Below, piece by piece: positions 42,904 to 55,921 of a stretch of DNA of 64,000 bases (positions are counted from its first letter, which is position 1; every line of letters begins with the position of its first letter). A program made the position numbers and the translations under genes. The DNA is taken from the NCBI RefSeq assembly GCF_000226095.1, contig NC_016475.1, positions 2,914,001 to 2,978,000 on the forward strand, in the 5' to 3' direction. The notes under the pieces are model-generated. The model ran no database searches and was not told the origin of the DNA. It worked only from the letters and a program-made list of their open reading frames with translations. The stretch is from Thermothelomyces thermophilus ATCC 42464 (Eukaryota; Ascomycota; Sordariomycetes; Sordariales; Chaetomiaceae).

Positions 42904-44225
42904 ATGCCCGATCTCAACTCGATCCCGCCGTCCCCACGCACCCCCGCAGCTCCACCCCATCGTTCCTCCTCCCAACAGACGTCGGCACCACCCGCACCGG
43001 GCTTTTCTTCGCTTAACGTTCTCCCCTCGAACCAGAGCGCCGTGAACGCGTCTGCTTCGTCGAGTCTGCCCTCCCCGACCCTTCTGCCGCCAACATCATT
43101 TGCAGGGCCTTCGATGGGCGACAACACTGGCGTAGGGCCAGGCCCGGGACCCCTGCGGCATCCCCGTCCCCTGACGGCTGCCGACCTCCACCTGCAGCTG
43201 GAAAAGGAACAAGAGGCAGTCGTATGTGCAAAGTTTGCCCACAGTCATGGCCGCCCGAGACTTTAGGCTAACCCCAGGATCGTCAGGTCAACCGCCTCAC
43301 ACGCGAGCTGTCCATTCTCCGCGCCGCACACAATGCCTCGGTTGCCTCGAACGCTTCCTCAACCTCGGCCAGCGCCTCGGGTACCGAGCCCGGCCCGTGG
43401 GGAGGAGACATGGCCCAACCCGGCCTAGGCACCAACCACTACCAGCCGATACGCCACCAGCGCACCTCTTCGAGCGCCAGCGCCCGCAGCCTGGCCGCCA
43501 ACGCCGGCTCCGTGTCGGCGGCCTCCCTCGCCGGCATCTCCTCGCCAGCGCCCGTCCGTCCCGCCGCCCAGCCCCCGATCGCCATCGGCGGCGTCTCCCT
43601 CAGCAGGCAGAACAGCAGCGCCTCGCGCCGCAGCCGCACCGGCTCCCCCTCGCCGGCGCCGCCCTCCCTCTCCGGCAGCTACCCGCACCACGGCCACGAG
43701 CCGGGCTCCCTGCCTGGCTACTTCAACGCCCGGGTACCTACGCGCAGCACGCAATCGGGCGCCAGCACCTCCTCGGCACTGCCCACCCCGGCCTCCGCCA
43801 CAGCCACGACGACCACCACTGCCGCCACGACGGGGGGCGAGCTGTCCCCCGGCATCTTGCCGGCCACGTCGCGGTACGAGGAGACGGCATTGCGACGCGC
43901 CGAGCTGGAGGAGTACAAGCGCGAGAACGAGGCCCTGCGCCGCCGCGTCCGGGAGCTGGAGCGTCTGCTGCGGGAAGCAATGCTCCTCAAGGAGGCCGGC
44001 GGCGTTCCGCAACAAGGGCAGCAGCAACAGCAGCAACCGCAGCAGGAGCAGGAGCAGGAGCAGCAGCACGACCAGGAAACGACCAGGCAGAGGGCCGTTA
44101 GTGCGGCCAGCGCTACGCGCAGTGCGGTTGGGGTAGGGGTGCCGGATGAGGAGGTCCGGGTCGGGGAGAGCGCGGCCAGCAGTGCGGTTGGGGCCGGCAG
44201 GGGTCGCGCGAGGGCGAGGGAGTGA
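42904..44225 (+). CDS. Ser/Pro/Ala-rich coiled-coil protein, conserved-fungal type
   Basis: Exons 42904-43221 and 43287-44225 (65-bp intron, donor GTATGT, branch CTAAC at 43268-43272, acceptor TCAG) give 418 residues. The N-terminal 80 residues are Pro/Ser-rich and probably disordered. The splice creates an unbroken helix, LEKEQEAV then VNRLTRELSILRAAHN, and a second coiled coil lies at about residues 315-360 (EELEEYKREN-like ELEEYKRENEALRRRVRELE). Between them is a long Ser/Ala/Pro-rich segment with basic-Ser sites (RTSSSAS, RQNSSAS) that look like kinase targets. A Gln/Glu tract follows (QQQQQQPQQEQEQEQ). No enzymatic domain. The continuity of the helix across the intron supports the gene model; function unknown. 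Confidence 0.78.
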
Positions 44226-44924
44226 GCCTCCCGTTACTTTTTATGTCACGCCTTGAAACTGCCCTCGGCCTCCGTTTTTTTTTTTTTTCCTTTGCTTGGC
44301 CGCCTCGTTTTATATTTTCTTTCCTACTTTAATGTCTTTCGTCTGTCTTCCTGCTCTGTTCTTCCCTTCCAACCACCCCAACCAAACTTACGGCGCGGCT
44401 TGGATTAGGACTAGGTTAACTACTGGTAAACGGGACAAATTGAAAATCTGTTTCATGGTTCAAGTCTATATTTCTTTGCCAGTCTAATTAAATACCCTAG
44501 CCAATTTGCTTGCGCCGCGAAACCCGTACATTCCAGGTATGTATGTACGCCAAGTCCCTCCTATGCTAAGTACTATGGTACTCCGTATGTATTATGGGTA
44601 AGTTTGACCCCCTGACCTTGTTGGTATTACAAGGTATTACTAGGAACCTAAGTTGAAGAGTGCACCAAGCTTTAGAGCTAGAATTAAGACACCATAACTA
44701 CCATTAAACCACATTACTAGCAGATAGATAAGATGAAATGCGTATCCTAGTTGCAATAGTTTCCTAGTTATCTGCTTTTTTTCTAGGAGTTTTACCAACT
44801 TCCTGACGTAGTGGTTGTAAATAGGTGGCGGTACTGCCCGGAATGTGTAACCAGGGAGTTTTTCTATAGTGCCCTGGTCGGTACCTGGGCAGGGGGTGAA
44901 ACTTTGGCACCCTACCACACTAAG
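44226..44924. other. Transition region between gene island and AT-rich block
   Basis: Contains the 3' UTR of the coiled-coil gene with a T-run at about 44275-44290, and an ACTCCGTA word at 44580-44587. A 92-codon minus-strand ORF at 44640-44918 (with an IYLLVMWF hydrophobic patch) ends next to the Copia-2 LTR; it has no recognised family and I do not call it a gene. CTAAG at 44920-44924 would be one copy of the Copia-2 target duplication. Confidence 0.5.
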
Positions 44925-45137
44925 TGTCAGAAGCTAGGGAGCTTCTAGAGCTCCAGCTATAAGCAATGTAAGCCACCTTACAAGCTCGTAGACGTACGGA
45001 TCATCTTTCTTTTGTCTATTTATATTGCTCTTTCTCTCCTTTATAGATAGTTTAACAAGGTACTCTTTCTGTTCCTTCCTTACTACTACTCTTAATGCCT
45101 CCTATATACTTATTTGAGCTTGTAACTATATTTAGTG
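44925..45137 (+). repeat. Copia-2 5' LTR
   Basis: Starts TGTCAGAAGC (Copia-1 has TGTCGGAAGC), shares TTTATAGATAG and CAAGG(T/C)ACTCTTTC blocks, and has the same 213-bp length if it ends just before the primer site. The last bases (TTTAGTG) do not show a clean CA end. Confidence 0.8.
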
Positions 45138-45149
45138 ATTATAAGCCTA
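45138..45149 (+). promoter_or_regulatory. Copia-2 primer-binding site
   Basis: ATTATAAGCCT corresponds position by position to GTTATGAGCCC of Copia-1; the three differences are G-to-A or C-to-T. Hence the same initiator tRNA-Met anticodon-type site, damaged by RIP. Confidence 0.65.
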
Positions 45150-45265
45150 ATACCTTGACTATCCCTTTGCTAAACTAGTATTAAATTAACTAGTTAAGAG
45201 CTTACTCCTTTATAAATATATATACTCTGCTCTTATTATTACTCTATAATATATTTAATTATAAT

Positions 45266-45380
45266 GGAGGGATAGAGGTTTTTATCCGGCCTGTTAGGCA
45301 CGGTTTTCTTTGTATATAATTAGAGAGGTTCCGGCGTGCTTATTAGCATAACGGTGTAGGACTAATAATAATAATAATAA
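45266..45380 (+). mobile_element. 5'-truncated LINE scrap with 14-bp target duplication
   Basis: 115 bp equal to the last part of LINE-1 (AGAGGTTTTTATCCGGCC and onward) plus a (TAA)n tail. Flanked by exact TATTTAATTATAAT at 45252-45265 and 45381-45394. A classic abortive target-primed reverse transcription product inside Copia-2. Confidence 0.9.
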
Positions 45381-47824
45381 TATTTAATTATAATTAAGTC
45401 CTTAAATAAGTACTTTATATATCTTATTAATACTAATAGCTAGCCTTCCTAATATAGTACTTTTAAGTTAAAGGCCAGATTTCTAAAGATTTAGAGAGAG
45501 GTTAATCTAGAAGATAATTATAAACCAAGTAAATAGATATTAAAATACCTAACTTATAAATAAGTATTAGAGAATATTATTAAAGTAGTTTAAAAGTAAT
45601 ATCTTAAAGTGCTTATACTAGTATTAAGACCTTTTAAGATTTCTCTCTTTATGATAGATACCTTTACTTTAATTAGTAATTATATACCTACTATAAAAGA
45701 GATTAGTAAAGAGCTTTCGAGTCTAAATAAGTAGTAAAGAATCGATATTACACTTTTTACTAAGAACTCTAGGAATTATATAACGTTTTAGAGCTAGATT
45801 AAGAAGACTATAGAACTATATCTCTATTACATTACTAGAGATAGAAAAGAAAGGGGTATAAATAATAACTAGGCTATAGTATAAGCGCTTTAGGATATAA
45901 TTACTCCCTTAGAAATAGGTATATATATACTAATTATAGCTCAGTACATTACCTACCTAGATACTACTAAGCACTTAGGAGTTAATCCTTAATACTAGCT
46001 CTAAGAGTTTAGTATCATATTTAAGTAAGTGCTCTAGTATAATATTCTAGAGATATAAGGTGCCTAAGGAATCTTTGCCTTCCTTAATGCTATTAATATA
46101 TAGATTTTACTAGATTAGGTAATATATAAGAGAAGAAAAGCCAAAGTAGCAGACATATTAGGCAAGAGTCTTTTAGAGCTTAAAAAGCTTATATACCTAG
46201 TAGAGATCTTTATCATTATTATTATTATTATTATTAGTTCTATGCCGTTATGCTAATAAGCATGCTAAAGCCTCTCTAGTTATATACAAAGGAAACCGTA
46301 CCTAATAGGCCAGATAAAAACCTCTATCCCACCTCTAACGCCCAATCTAAAGTACTAATACACTACGAAGAAAAGGAGAAGTAGCTAGAATAGCCCTATA
46401 GAGGCCTTCCCTCCCAGTCTAGCCTCCTTACGAGGCGGTATTCCGGGAGCCTCCCTAGGTCTATTAGCTACTATAGAACTCTCCTTGCCAACCGATGGTT
46501 ACGGGCCCCTATACCCCGTAGAACGAGGTCTAGGTCTCTTTACGACTATATTTCCTAGGATTCCTATATTTGGCTTCTTGGTAAGTTTAGGCACTATATG
46601 ACTAGGTGCTCTACAGTTTCCCTCCCCTGGATATAGGCATAGTAGGGGGTACTGACCCCCGGGACTTAAACCCTAAATAGAAAGTCACGGAGGCTAATAG
46701 CCCCTATATAGGCCTGTACTAGTAAGGAGCTCTAGGCCTTCGTTAGGCCCTAGTGCCTTTATAGGCCTTCCCTTGTAAAAACTAGGTATAGGGGGTCCTT
46801 ATCTGACACCCGCTATATCCTCTTACTAGCTTGGTTAGCTCTCTAACGGTTGCTCTAGCTAGCTACTATAGCTAGTTCTATAGTCTATAGCCTTCTTTAT
46901 AAGGTCTATAGGGGGGGTTGACCCCCTCTATAGCCCTCCTAAACCTACTGCCAGATTGTCGACCCTGCTACTTCTAGGGCTATAGGCTTTGGCTCCCGAT
47001 CCCTTGTCCTAGCCCTTCTCTTCCGGAACCTCTAGCTTAGCCTGTTATAGGCCTATTGGATAAGAGCCTTTACAGGGACCCGGGGGGCCCCCGGGCCTAT
47101 CCTAGTCTATAGAAGTAGCTAATCAAGTTTAGCTTCGAAGTTAGCTAGCCTTTTGTTAAGATAGAGATCAAGGGGCAGTACCTAGGCTTCCGTTTCGAGG
47201 TACTAGATAGGGGTAGCCTTATAGGCCTTAGTAACTACTTGAAGGGCCTTATATTAGGCCTTCGATAGTTCCCTAGCAGGGCCTTCCGGCTTACCCCCTA
47301 GCTTAGTAAGCTTATAGAAGTTCGAGGCCCTATAAGCTAGGGCGCTATAGATATACTTAGTATAGACCTTGTAGGCCTATAGGAGGCTAGGGCCCTAGGT
47401 CTTTATAGCGAGCCTAGTTAGGGTAAACTCCTAGGTTTCTAGCTTCTTAGCTACCTTTATATAATAGGGGCCCTACTATAGCCTCTAATCTAGCTAGACC
47501 CCTAGGAATCTAGCTGACTTTGATAGGGCTATAGTAGTAGTACCCCCTCTAGGCTATAGGAGCTCTAGTAGTCGTGACTACTATTTCCGGCCCCTATTAA
47601 AGTAGATGAGTTTGTACTTTTCTAGGGCAAAAGCTATACCCTAGGTCTTTGCCTACTATAGGTAGGCCTCCTAAGCCCTCTATAGCTAACCATTATAGGC
47701 CTTCTTAGCCCTCCTAAAGGCTAGAAGGTTAGTATTATTAGGAAAGCCTATTAAACTAACTATAGGGCAAGCCTAGTAAATGGCTTAGTAAAGAGAGGCT
47801 ATATAAAGGATAAATAGTATAAGG

Positions 47825-48252
47825 TGTCACGGAAATATACATATAGATACCGCCTAAGCCACTAGCACAAACAGGCTAATCAAGCCAAAGGAATGATAGA
47901 CCAATCAGGACAGGATCACACTTAGCAAGAAATAATCTTAGCAAAGGATCACTAGCTTATAACATAAGCTAGGTAAGCTAGTATAGAAGATCACCACAAC
48001 TACTAATAATCCTAGGATTATATATATATATAGATAGTCACTCGTTATAGTAGACTCTAAGAGTTTACTAGTAATAGCAACTTATAATCACAGTACTTAT
48101 ACCAAGCATTGCTAATTACTATAAGAGACAACTCTAGTGTTATTATAAACCCTTTAGCTTCACCAAATCCCTTAGACGACCTACCCGCTTGTCCCTCTCA
48201 ATCTACCTTTGTCTGAACCCTTTTAGAAGAAGTCTAAGTTAGGTTCGTTATA
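47825..48252 (+). repeat. Gypsy-2 5' LTR
   Basis: Starts TGTCACGGAAAT, ends TTCGTTATA (CA to TA). The right half (from about 48000) matches the corresponding part of the Gypsy-1 and Gypsy-3 LTRs; the left (U3) half is unrelated to theirs. Confidence 0.93.
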
Positions 48253-48319
48253 TATTACTATTACTCTCTTTATTCTATTATAGTTTAGAACGGAGGTAAC
48301 TTTAACCTTGATATTAATA

Positions 48320-48761
48320 TAGTTATTAATGTTACGGCCGAATAGCTACTTGCCTAGCTTAGTTAACTCTAGTAACGGATCTAGGAGTTAGACTAGAGAG
48401 ATAAGGCTACTTAAGCCTAAATTAAGGAACTCGAGAACGGCGAAAAGTACTTATAAAAGTTGGTTAACGAGGCCTATACTAAAATTAAGGCGTTCGAGAC
48501 TGCCAAAGCGAGCCATATTGAGATTAAACTACCTAGTAAATATAGAGGAACTAAGGAGGATCTTATAGGATTCCTAATAAACTTTCGATCCTACTTCTAG
48601 CTTAATAATGATAAGTTTCCGGACAATAAAGTTAAAGTTCTTTATATAGTTACAAGATTAGAGGGCAAGGTACTTAGATAGTTTAAGCCTATATAGAATG
48701 ACTACCTTACTAAGGAAGACAAAGACGACCAAGATATATTTATATAGGTAGTCTTTCGATC
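48320..48761 (+). pseudogene. Gypsy-2 gag, N-terminal part
   Basis: Plus-strand frame with IKELENGEKY, KYRGTKEDLIGFL and FPDNKVKVLY, the counterpart of Gypsy-1 gag, broken by TAG codons and interrupted by Gypsy-3. Confidence 0.82.
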
Positions 48762-49213
48762 TATGACGAACCTAACTCAGACCTCTTCTAAAAGGGTTCA
48801 GACAGAGGTAAACCAAGCAAGATAAGCGTATAGGTCGTCTAAGGGATTCGGTAAAGCCAAAGGGTTTATAACAATACCAGAGTTATCTCTTACAGTAGTT
48901 AACGATGCTTATTATAAGTATTGTAATTGTAGGTTACTATTACTAATAAACTCTTAGAGTCTACTAAAACGAGTAATTATTTACATGTATATATACTTCT
49001 ATTAGTCGCTTATAGTCCCCTTCTAGCCTGCCCTAGGATCGCCTTTGGTAGCTAGCTATCCTCTACTATCCTTCCCTTTTGGCAATTGTTTGCCTATAGT
49101 AGCCTGTGCTCCTTAGCGATCCCGTGTCAGCCTCGCTCTGTGCCCTTCTTGATTGGTAGCTCGTTTAGTCTGCTACGCCCTACCGGGTTGCGATATATGG
49201 TTGGCTTGTGACA
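48762..49213 (-). repeat. Gypsy-3 3' LTR
   Basis: 452 bp; begins TATGACGAACC (TG to TA) and ends CTTGTGACA. Its first 240 bp on the plus strand match the Gypsy-1 LTR, the remaining 200 bp do not. Confidence 0.93.
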
Positions 49214-49289
49214 CGATGCTCCCTCTTTAGGGCTTTCGACCTGAAAGCTTCTTATAACTTATTTTAAATACTACTAATACCCCTTCTTT

Positions 49290-50010
49290 TCTCTATAGGT
49301 AACGTCTTTTTTTGCTAGCTTCCTTCTGTTATAGCTAATTATATTCCTAGGAATCGTTATAATCTTAAGCGTAAATGATACGTTATTACGATTAAGATTA
49401 AGTAAGAGGGTTACAAGGTTACTATACCTTACGAGCGTTATTAGAATATGAAGCTATAAAAGTATTATATAATAATAGAGGGTTTAAATAAGTATTAGAA
49501 CTATATTTATATAGGTAAGAAGTATAGTAGCCTAAATATTACAAATGCCTATAGGTTCCTTATTATTTTCCTTTATAGTCTTAGGTTACTAACTGTCTTA
49601 GTCCTTTTAAATTTGTTAGAGTAGGAGAAGGTTTCGAAAGAGATTACTAAGACCAAGGCACTTCTTGCTTAGATACTAAGCCGTTTGAGTTAATTACGTT
49701 GTTTATAGCAATCCCTACGCGATCGTGGTACCGAAGTTTTTTGTCGTAGCGTAGCTCGTCTAGAGGAGGAGGAAGAACTAGATATTCCTCTGCCGATGTC
49801 GGAGATATAGACCCTTACAGGTTAAGCTTAGGCGTTAGGCGCTTTTGACGTGTTTGATTAGGAGTTAATTAGTTTAGATCCTAGTCCTAATCCTAGTAGA
49901 TTCCCCTCTTTTTCTATTAGGAAATAGGCTTTAGAACCGGTTTTTATAGCTAGTTAAGATTATACTAATAGAACTACTTTAGTTTCTCAAGGTAACTTAG
50001 GTTCTTAACT
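49290..50010 (+). pseudogene. Antisense Cys-rich/coiled-coil ORF of Gypsy-3
   Basis: Plus-strand trace opposite to Gypsy-3 genes. Reads IPRNRYNLKRK, then EGYKVTIPYERY and YIYIGKKYSSLNI (Cys positions apparently lost), a helical part KEITKTKALL, and the end motif DRGTEVFCRSVARLEEEEEL at 49721-49785, counterpart of KKGTNIVVYSLLTLDELE in Gypsy-1. The following DPSPNPSRFPSF segment is Ser/Pro-rich. It keeps a long stretch (about 49590-49800) with few stops. Confidence 0.62.
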
Positions 50011-50039
50011 AGTTCCTATAAGTTGTCTTCTAGTCTAAA

Positions 50040-53000
50040 ATTAAGCTATTTAACTAGGTACTATAGTTCTCTATTAATAATATATAAATCTAGGATTTCT
50101 TTAATATCCTATTCTTCCTCTTCATCCTTTACTTTGATATACGTAGTAACCTTAGCGTTCTTCGGCGCTAGTTCGAGAAGTGAAATATAAAAAATATCTG
50201 TCTATAGTCGTATAGATAACAGTAACGACAGTCAGTAGTTAGATGTCAAGATTTGTTCTTTAATAACGAAGGGTCCGACCTTTTTAAAGTCTAGCTTCGT
50301 ACTTGGTCGTTTGGTTCGTAGGTTTTATACGATCAAATAGACTTTGTCTCCCCTCTCTAGGCAAGGTCCCTTAAGCCTATATTTGTTATAGTAGTTCTTC
50401 ATTCTAGTTCTAACAAACTCGAGTTCTTTCTTGAGCTTCTTATATAGTATATACATTTGTTTTGCTTTAACTACTACTCTTGGCACTATAACCTCTAATC
50501 CTTGCCTAAGGTCTGCTTTATATCTGTAGTTCGTGAAGAATAGTATGACTTTGGTCGTTTCTATTAGCGTTATATTATAAGCGAATTACGCTATTAGCAA
50601 TAGCATGACCTAGTCGTCTTGCTAGTAGTTAATATAAGAATAGAGGTATTGCTTGACAACTTAGTTTAATCGCTCTATTCGTCCGTTAGTCTATAAGTAA
50701 TATACTATTAATAGCTTACTATTAATGCCTAATCGTTACATTAACGCTTACCAGAACCTTGATATAAACTTAGTATCTCTATCGGTAATCTATTCCTATA
50801 GCTAAGTATACACTGATATAACTTGCCAATAGATTACATCTACTAACTGTTCCGCTATCTAGAACTCCTTATAAGGAAAGAAGTATACCTATTTAGTTAG
50901 GCGGTCTACTATAGTGAGAATACTATTATAGATTACCCCTATAGCCGTATCCTTAGATTCTAGCAGTTTCGTAATAAAGTCTATCATAACTAAACTCTAT
51001 AGTTTATTAGCTATTAGCAGTAGCTAGAGTAGCCTATATAGCTTATATTATATTGTTTTACTTCGATTATAGATATCGTAGTTCTATATAACTTTCTTAA
51101 CTTATACCGTTAACTATAGAAAGTCATAGTGTTTCTTAACTTATATAACGGTCTTCGTAACTCCTTTATATCCTCTGAGTTTTAACTTGTAGAGGTCTTA
51201 AATTATTTATAGCTATTGATCTTTGTTATAGATATATACTTTGCCTTAGTACTAGAGTTTCCTATTTTTTTCTTCTACTCCGTTAGGTACCACTAGTCTA
51301 GGTGCTACTTGATACTATGTCTCGTTAATCCTTTCTTCTCGAAAGATTATATAACATTCTAGGAACGAGTCAAATAGATCATCTTCCATAGGTACTTACG
51401 TTTCGTAATATAGCGTTCTGTCTATTCGTTCCTTATATAAGAGTAGCGTTATTTCTATTCGTCCTTCCATATAATCTATTCGTCAGCTTAAGGCGTCTAC
51501 TCGTACGTTCTCTTTACCTTTCTTATAGCAGATCTCAAAATTAAATTCTATAAGGAATTCTACCTATCGTATTTATCGTCTATTAAGCTCCTTTGTTATT
51601 ATAAAGTATCGTAAATTCTTATAATCTATATATACTTGTACTAGTTCGATTATACTACTAAGGTATAGTCGCTATTCCTTAAAAGCTTTGATAATTATAA
51701 GTAATTCTTTATTATAGATTAGATAATTAAGATATAGTCTATCGAGCTTCTTTAAAAAGAAGGCTATAGGATATAGCTTCCCTTGTTCGTTTCGTTATCC
51801 TAACTATCCCCCAATAGCGTAGTCTAAAGTGTCTATTTCTACCTCAAATGGCTTCTTAGAGTCTAGTAGCACTAGTACTAGATCTTTAGTAATGGCGTCG
51901 CAGATCTATATAAATGCTTACTCGTATTGCTCTTCCTATTAGAATTTGGCGTTCTTCTTAGTAAGTTCGTGTAAAGGTCGTACGATCGCTCTAAAGTTTC
52001 TAATAAACATCTAATAGAAGTTTATAAACCCGATAAAACTTTATACTTCTATAACTAACATTAGTTATAGCTAATTCTTAATAGCTTTAACCTTTAAAGG
52101 TTCTATCTGAATTTGTCCTAGGAATATCTTATATCCTAAAAATACTGTCTTCCTAACGTGGAATTCGCTCTTTTCCTTGTTAACTAATAGCTTATACGTG
52201 TATAATATGTCTAACACTACTCTTATATACTTCTGGTATTTATCTATCGTTTTAGAGAAGATAAGTATATTATCGAGATAATATATTATAAATTTGTTAA
52301 GAAAGGGGTAGATAGCTTGATTAATTAGGGCTTAGAACGTTGCTAGCGTGTTTATAAGTCTAAATAGCATAATGAGGTACTTATAATAGCTATAGGGTAT
52401 CCTAAAGGCCGTTTTTTACTCGTTACCTTCTTTAATCTATATATAGTTATAGGCCGATAACAAGTTAAGATATATAAAATATTAGGCTCTTGCTAACTAA
52501 TCCCGGAGCTATAAGATTAGTAGTAACAGGTATCGGTTTTTTATAGTCTATTCGTTAAGTTACTAATAGTTAACATATAACCGTAGCTTTCTATCTTTCT
52601 TAGGTATAAATAAGATTAGGTAGCCTGCTAGTAATATCAATAGGTAGATATATCCTCTTTAAAGATTCTCCTCTAAATATTGCTTAAGTTCTTTATTCTA
52701 TATCTAGCTCATATAGTAAATCTTAAAGAACTTTAATCGTGCTCTTTTCTTAAGCTTAATCTCGTAATCCTATAGGCCATATTCTAGTAATCCTTCTAGA
52801 TACTTTGGTTCGAATGCTAGGTATTCTTTATATTCCTCTAGTACTTCCCTAGTCTTGTCTTATCTCTCGGCTTTCTAATAATATACGAACTTAGTTCTGT
52901 CTATAGCGATGCTAGCGATTTCTCCTATCTTAACCTACTACTCTAGTTATAGTGCTCCGCATTTATTAACGGAGAGAATAGCTATCGGCGGTTTAGCTCG

Positions 53001-55860
53001 TTCCTCCTATTGTAACGTTAGTGTTGTTATACTGCTTCTTCTAGAGTCCGTAGTGGTCTGCCTGCTACTGTCTATCTCTTATAGTAGATCCGTAGGATAT
53101 GCCTTCCCCTAAGCATTATCTGCTCGTAATCCTTACGTGCTCCCTATCTCACTAGTCGAATACGACTCTATTTAGGGTCGTAAGTAGCTACTATTCTTCT
53201 AGCTAATATCTAGGTTATAATCTTTATATTATAGTAATCCTAATATTATATCTTTATCGTTACCTATATCTATAATACTAAATATAACTATTATAGTTTT
53301 CCTTATTATAGTAATATTAATTAGTTCGGTTTCCTTATATACCTATTACGTTAGAAATGGCCCTTTGACTATACTATACTTCCGCTTTATTCTCTAGGGT
53401 ATCTATAGCTAATTTACAAGTATTGGCGAAATTAGGTTTATCACTGCTCTACTATCTACTAGTATAAGCATTTCGTGCTATTTCTATTATGCTATTATCC
53501 ATAATTGCTTATCTTGCCGCCGTCGCTTAAAGATTACGGCGATTTCCTATATTTTTGCTAGGAGGTCTCGATATAGTGGTCTCTTACGCTAGTTCCTCCT
53601 ATATTACGCTACTACTCGCCGTTATACAGGTATTAATGGTTTTCGGGCCCCTTAGAGGGCCCTAACCCGTTTCTTAGGTCAGTGTTAACCTTTTCGGTTG
53701 TTCGGCTAATAGTAGCTTCGTTAATCGTACTCATTTCTATAAGCTATTAAGTGCTAGTAGCTTTCTACTATTAGGTCTATTCTACTTTCTATCATATATA
53801 CTATAGCTTTATCTAAAGCTCCTAGATCTACGATTTCTTTTCGTCTGCGTAGTAGAGGTAGTTATTACTCTAGTACAAGTTCTATATATCTTGTCCTATT
53901 CCGTAGTGCCTAGGCTAGGCTCGTTTTGGTACTACCGTAATGCCTTCTAGATCGCGGGCTTTGATCTTCTAGAGCAATTCGGCCGCTCTATTTCCTATAT
54001 TATAGACCTATTCCATAGGGCGGAGACTTCCGTCCTCATTTCCTTATCAGGTCGGCTAGTAATTGTTTTCGAATTTGTCGCGAAAGTAGTATCGGCATTT
54101 GTATAATATACACTAGAACTAGGGCACTTATATATATGCCTCGTGTCGCGGGTATAGTCGTATGGTGTTGCCTAGAAGGTATTAGAATTCTTTTCTAAAT
54201 CCTTCCTACTATACGTAGACCGTAGGTACTCTAATGTTAAGGTAAGAGTGTTTCTTCTAGTAGTTTTCCTATATATATTCGTCTTTTCCTCGGTTCGCGC
54301 GTATAAACTAGTACTTTAGGTTCTATATATTGTAGCTAAGTTGCTAATCGTCAAAATACTTAGTATAGCTATCGGGCCTATCATATATTATAGGCTATTC
54401 CCCTTTGATAGTTTCTACGATATATCAGAGTTCTCTTATCTCGTCCCTTATCTTATTACTCTACTAGGCAAGTCAAATCAAGCGTCTATCCCGTTCGCGT
54501 AGTTCTATATTAAGCTAGAAAACTTTATTATAGTACTATTCGATTTATTCCTAGAGAAATAGAATATTAGGTCTAGGTCTCTTAATTTCTTAGGTATTAG
54601 TTGTCTACGATCTATCTTGCCTCTAGGTAACTATAAAACCCTACTGCCTCAAGGCTAGGAGAATCGAAATTAGTAGTATATACTCTCCTACCATGTCCTA
54701 TTTAGCAAGACCTATTTCTAGGTCTATAGTAACTAGTTCGGAGTACGGTGCTTGTTCGTCTTTACTATCGCCGTCGCGTCTAAGACTGTCTGTGTTACTA
54801 TCCCTGTTTTCGTAGCTTATAGCCGTTACTTCGATAATATCCTTAGTAGTTTCGTTAATAGCTATAATTTCCTTTCTAGAGACTAGTTTCTAATCTTTCT
54901 TTAGGTTTTAATATTCTTATTTGTAATGTCCTTTCTTTCTATAGTTATAGTAGGTAACGTTAGATTTATCTTTAGTTATTTTCTTCTTGTCTTGCTTCTA
55001 TACTATATTTATATCTATAGCTCTAGGATACGTTCTATATAAGGTGCTAATATATATTCGTTTTTTCTTATTATTAGCCTTAACTACGGTTCCGTTTATC
55101 TAACCTTGTTTCTACTACTCTTATATATAGAGTTAATTATTAATCCTAATAGCCTATATAATATATTTGTCTAGGGTTTTAGACTAGTTATACTTATATA
55201 GCTTGTCTTTAACCTTTTCCTTTAAGCTATTATAGAATAGTTATATTAATGCCTTATTATTAAGCTAAGACTTAAGTATATCCTATCTAAACTATATAAC
55301 ATAGGAGGCTATTAACTTGGTCTATTAGAGATTAGCAAGTCTTTCTTATATATAAATCTTCTTGTCTTTATCGCTAAAAACCTTCTAAAGCTCTTCTTTA
55401 AACTAATTATAGGATTAAAAGACTGCTTACGTAAACGCGTCTTAGTTATCTTTGTCTTCCTTAGTAAGATAGTCATTCTACGTAGGCTTAAACTATCTAA
55501 GTACCTTACCCTCTAGTCTTATAGCTATATAGAGGATTTTAGCTTTATCGTCTGAAAACTTGTTATTATTAAGCCAGAAGTAGGATCAGAGGTTTATTAA
55601 GAATCTTATAAGATCCTCCTTAGTTCCTCTATATTTGCTAGGTAATTCGATCTTGATACGGCTCGCTTTAGCGCCCTCGAGTGCCTTAATTTTGGCGTAG
55701 GCCTCGTTAACTAGCTTCTATAAGTGCTTTTCGCCGTTCTTAAGTTCCTTAATCTAAGCTTAAGTAACCTTATCTCTCTAGTCTAACTCCTAGATCCGCT
55801 ACTAGAGTTAACTAAGCTAGGCAAGTAGCTATTCGGCTATAACGTTAGTAGCTATATCGA
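50040..55860 (-). pseudogene. Gypsy-3 gag-pol remnant
   Basis: Minus strand. From the right: gag start near 55855, Gag core (KYRGTKEDLI) near 55630, CCHC-like knuckle near 54920, protease near 53430, RT about 51900-52700, RNase H near 51830, integrase about 50250-51050 and chromodomain about 50040-50150. Stops and Asp-to-Asn active-site change as in Gypsy-1. Confidence 0.85.
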
Positions 55861-55921
55861 TATCGAGGTCGAAATTACCTCTATTCTAAGCTATAATAGA
55901 ACAAAGGGAGTGATAGCAACG

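Noticed and set aside
44640-44918. 92-codon minus-strand ORF next to Copia-2
   Set aside because: No homology recognised; ends close to an LTR; insufficient evidence to call a gene.
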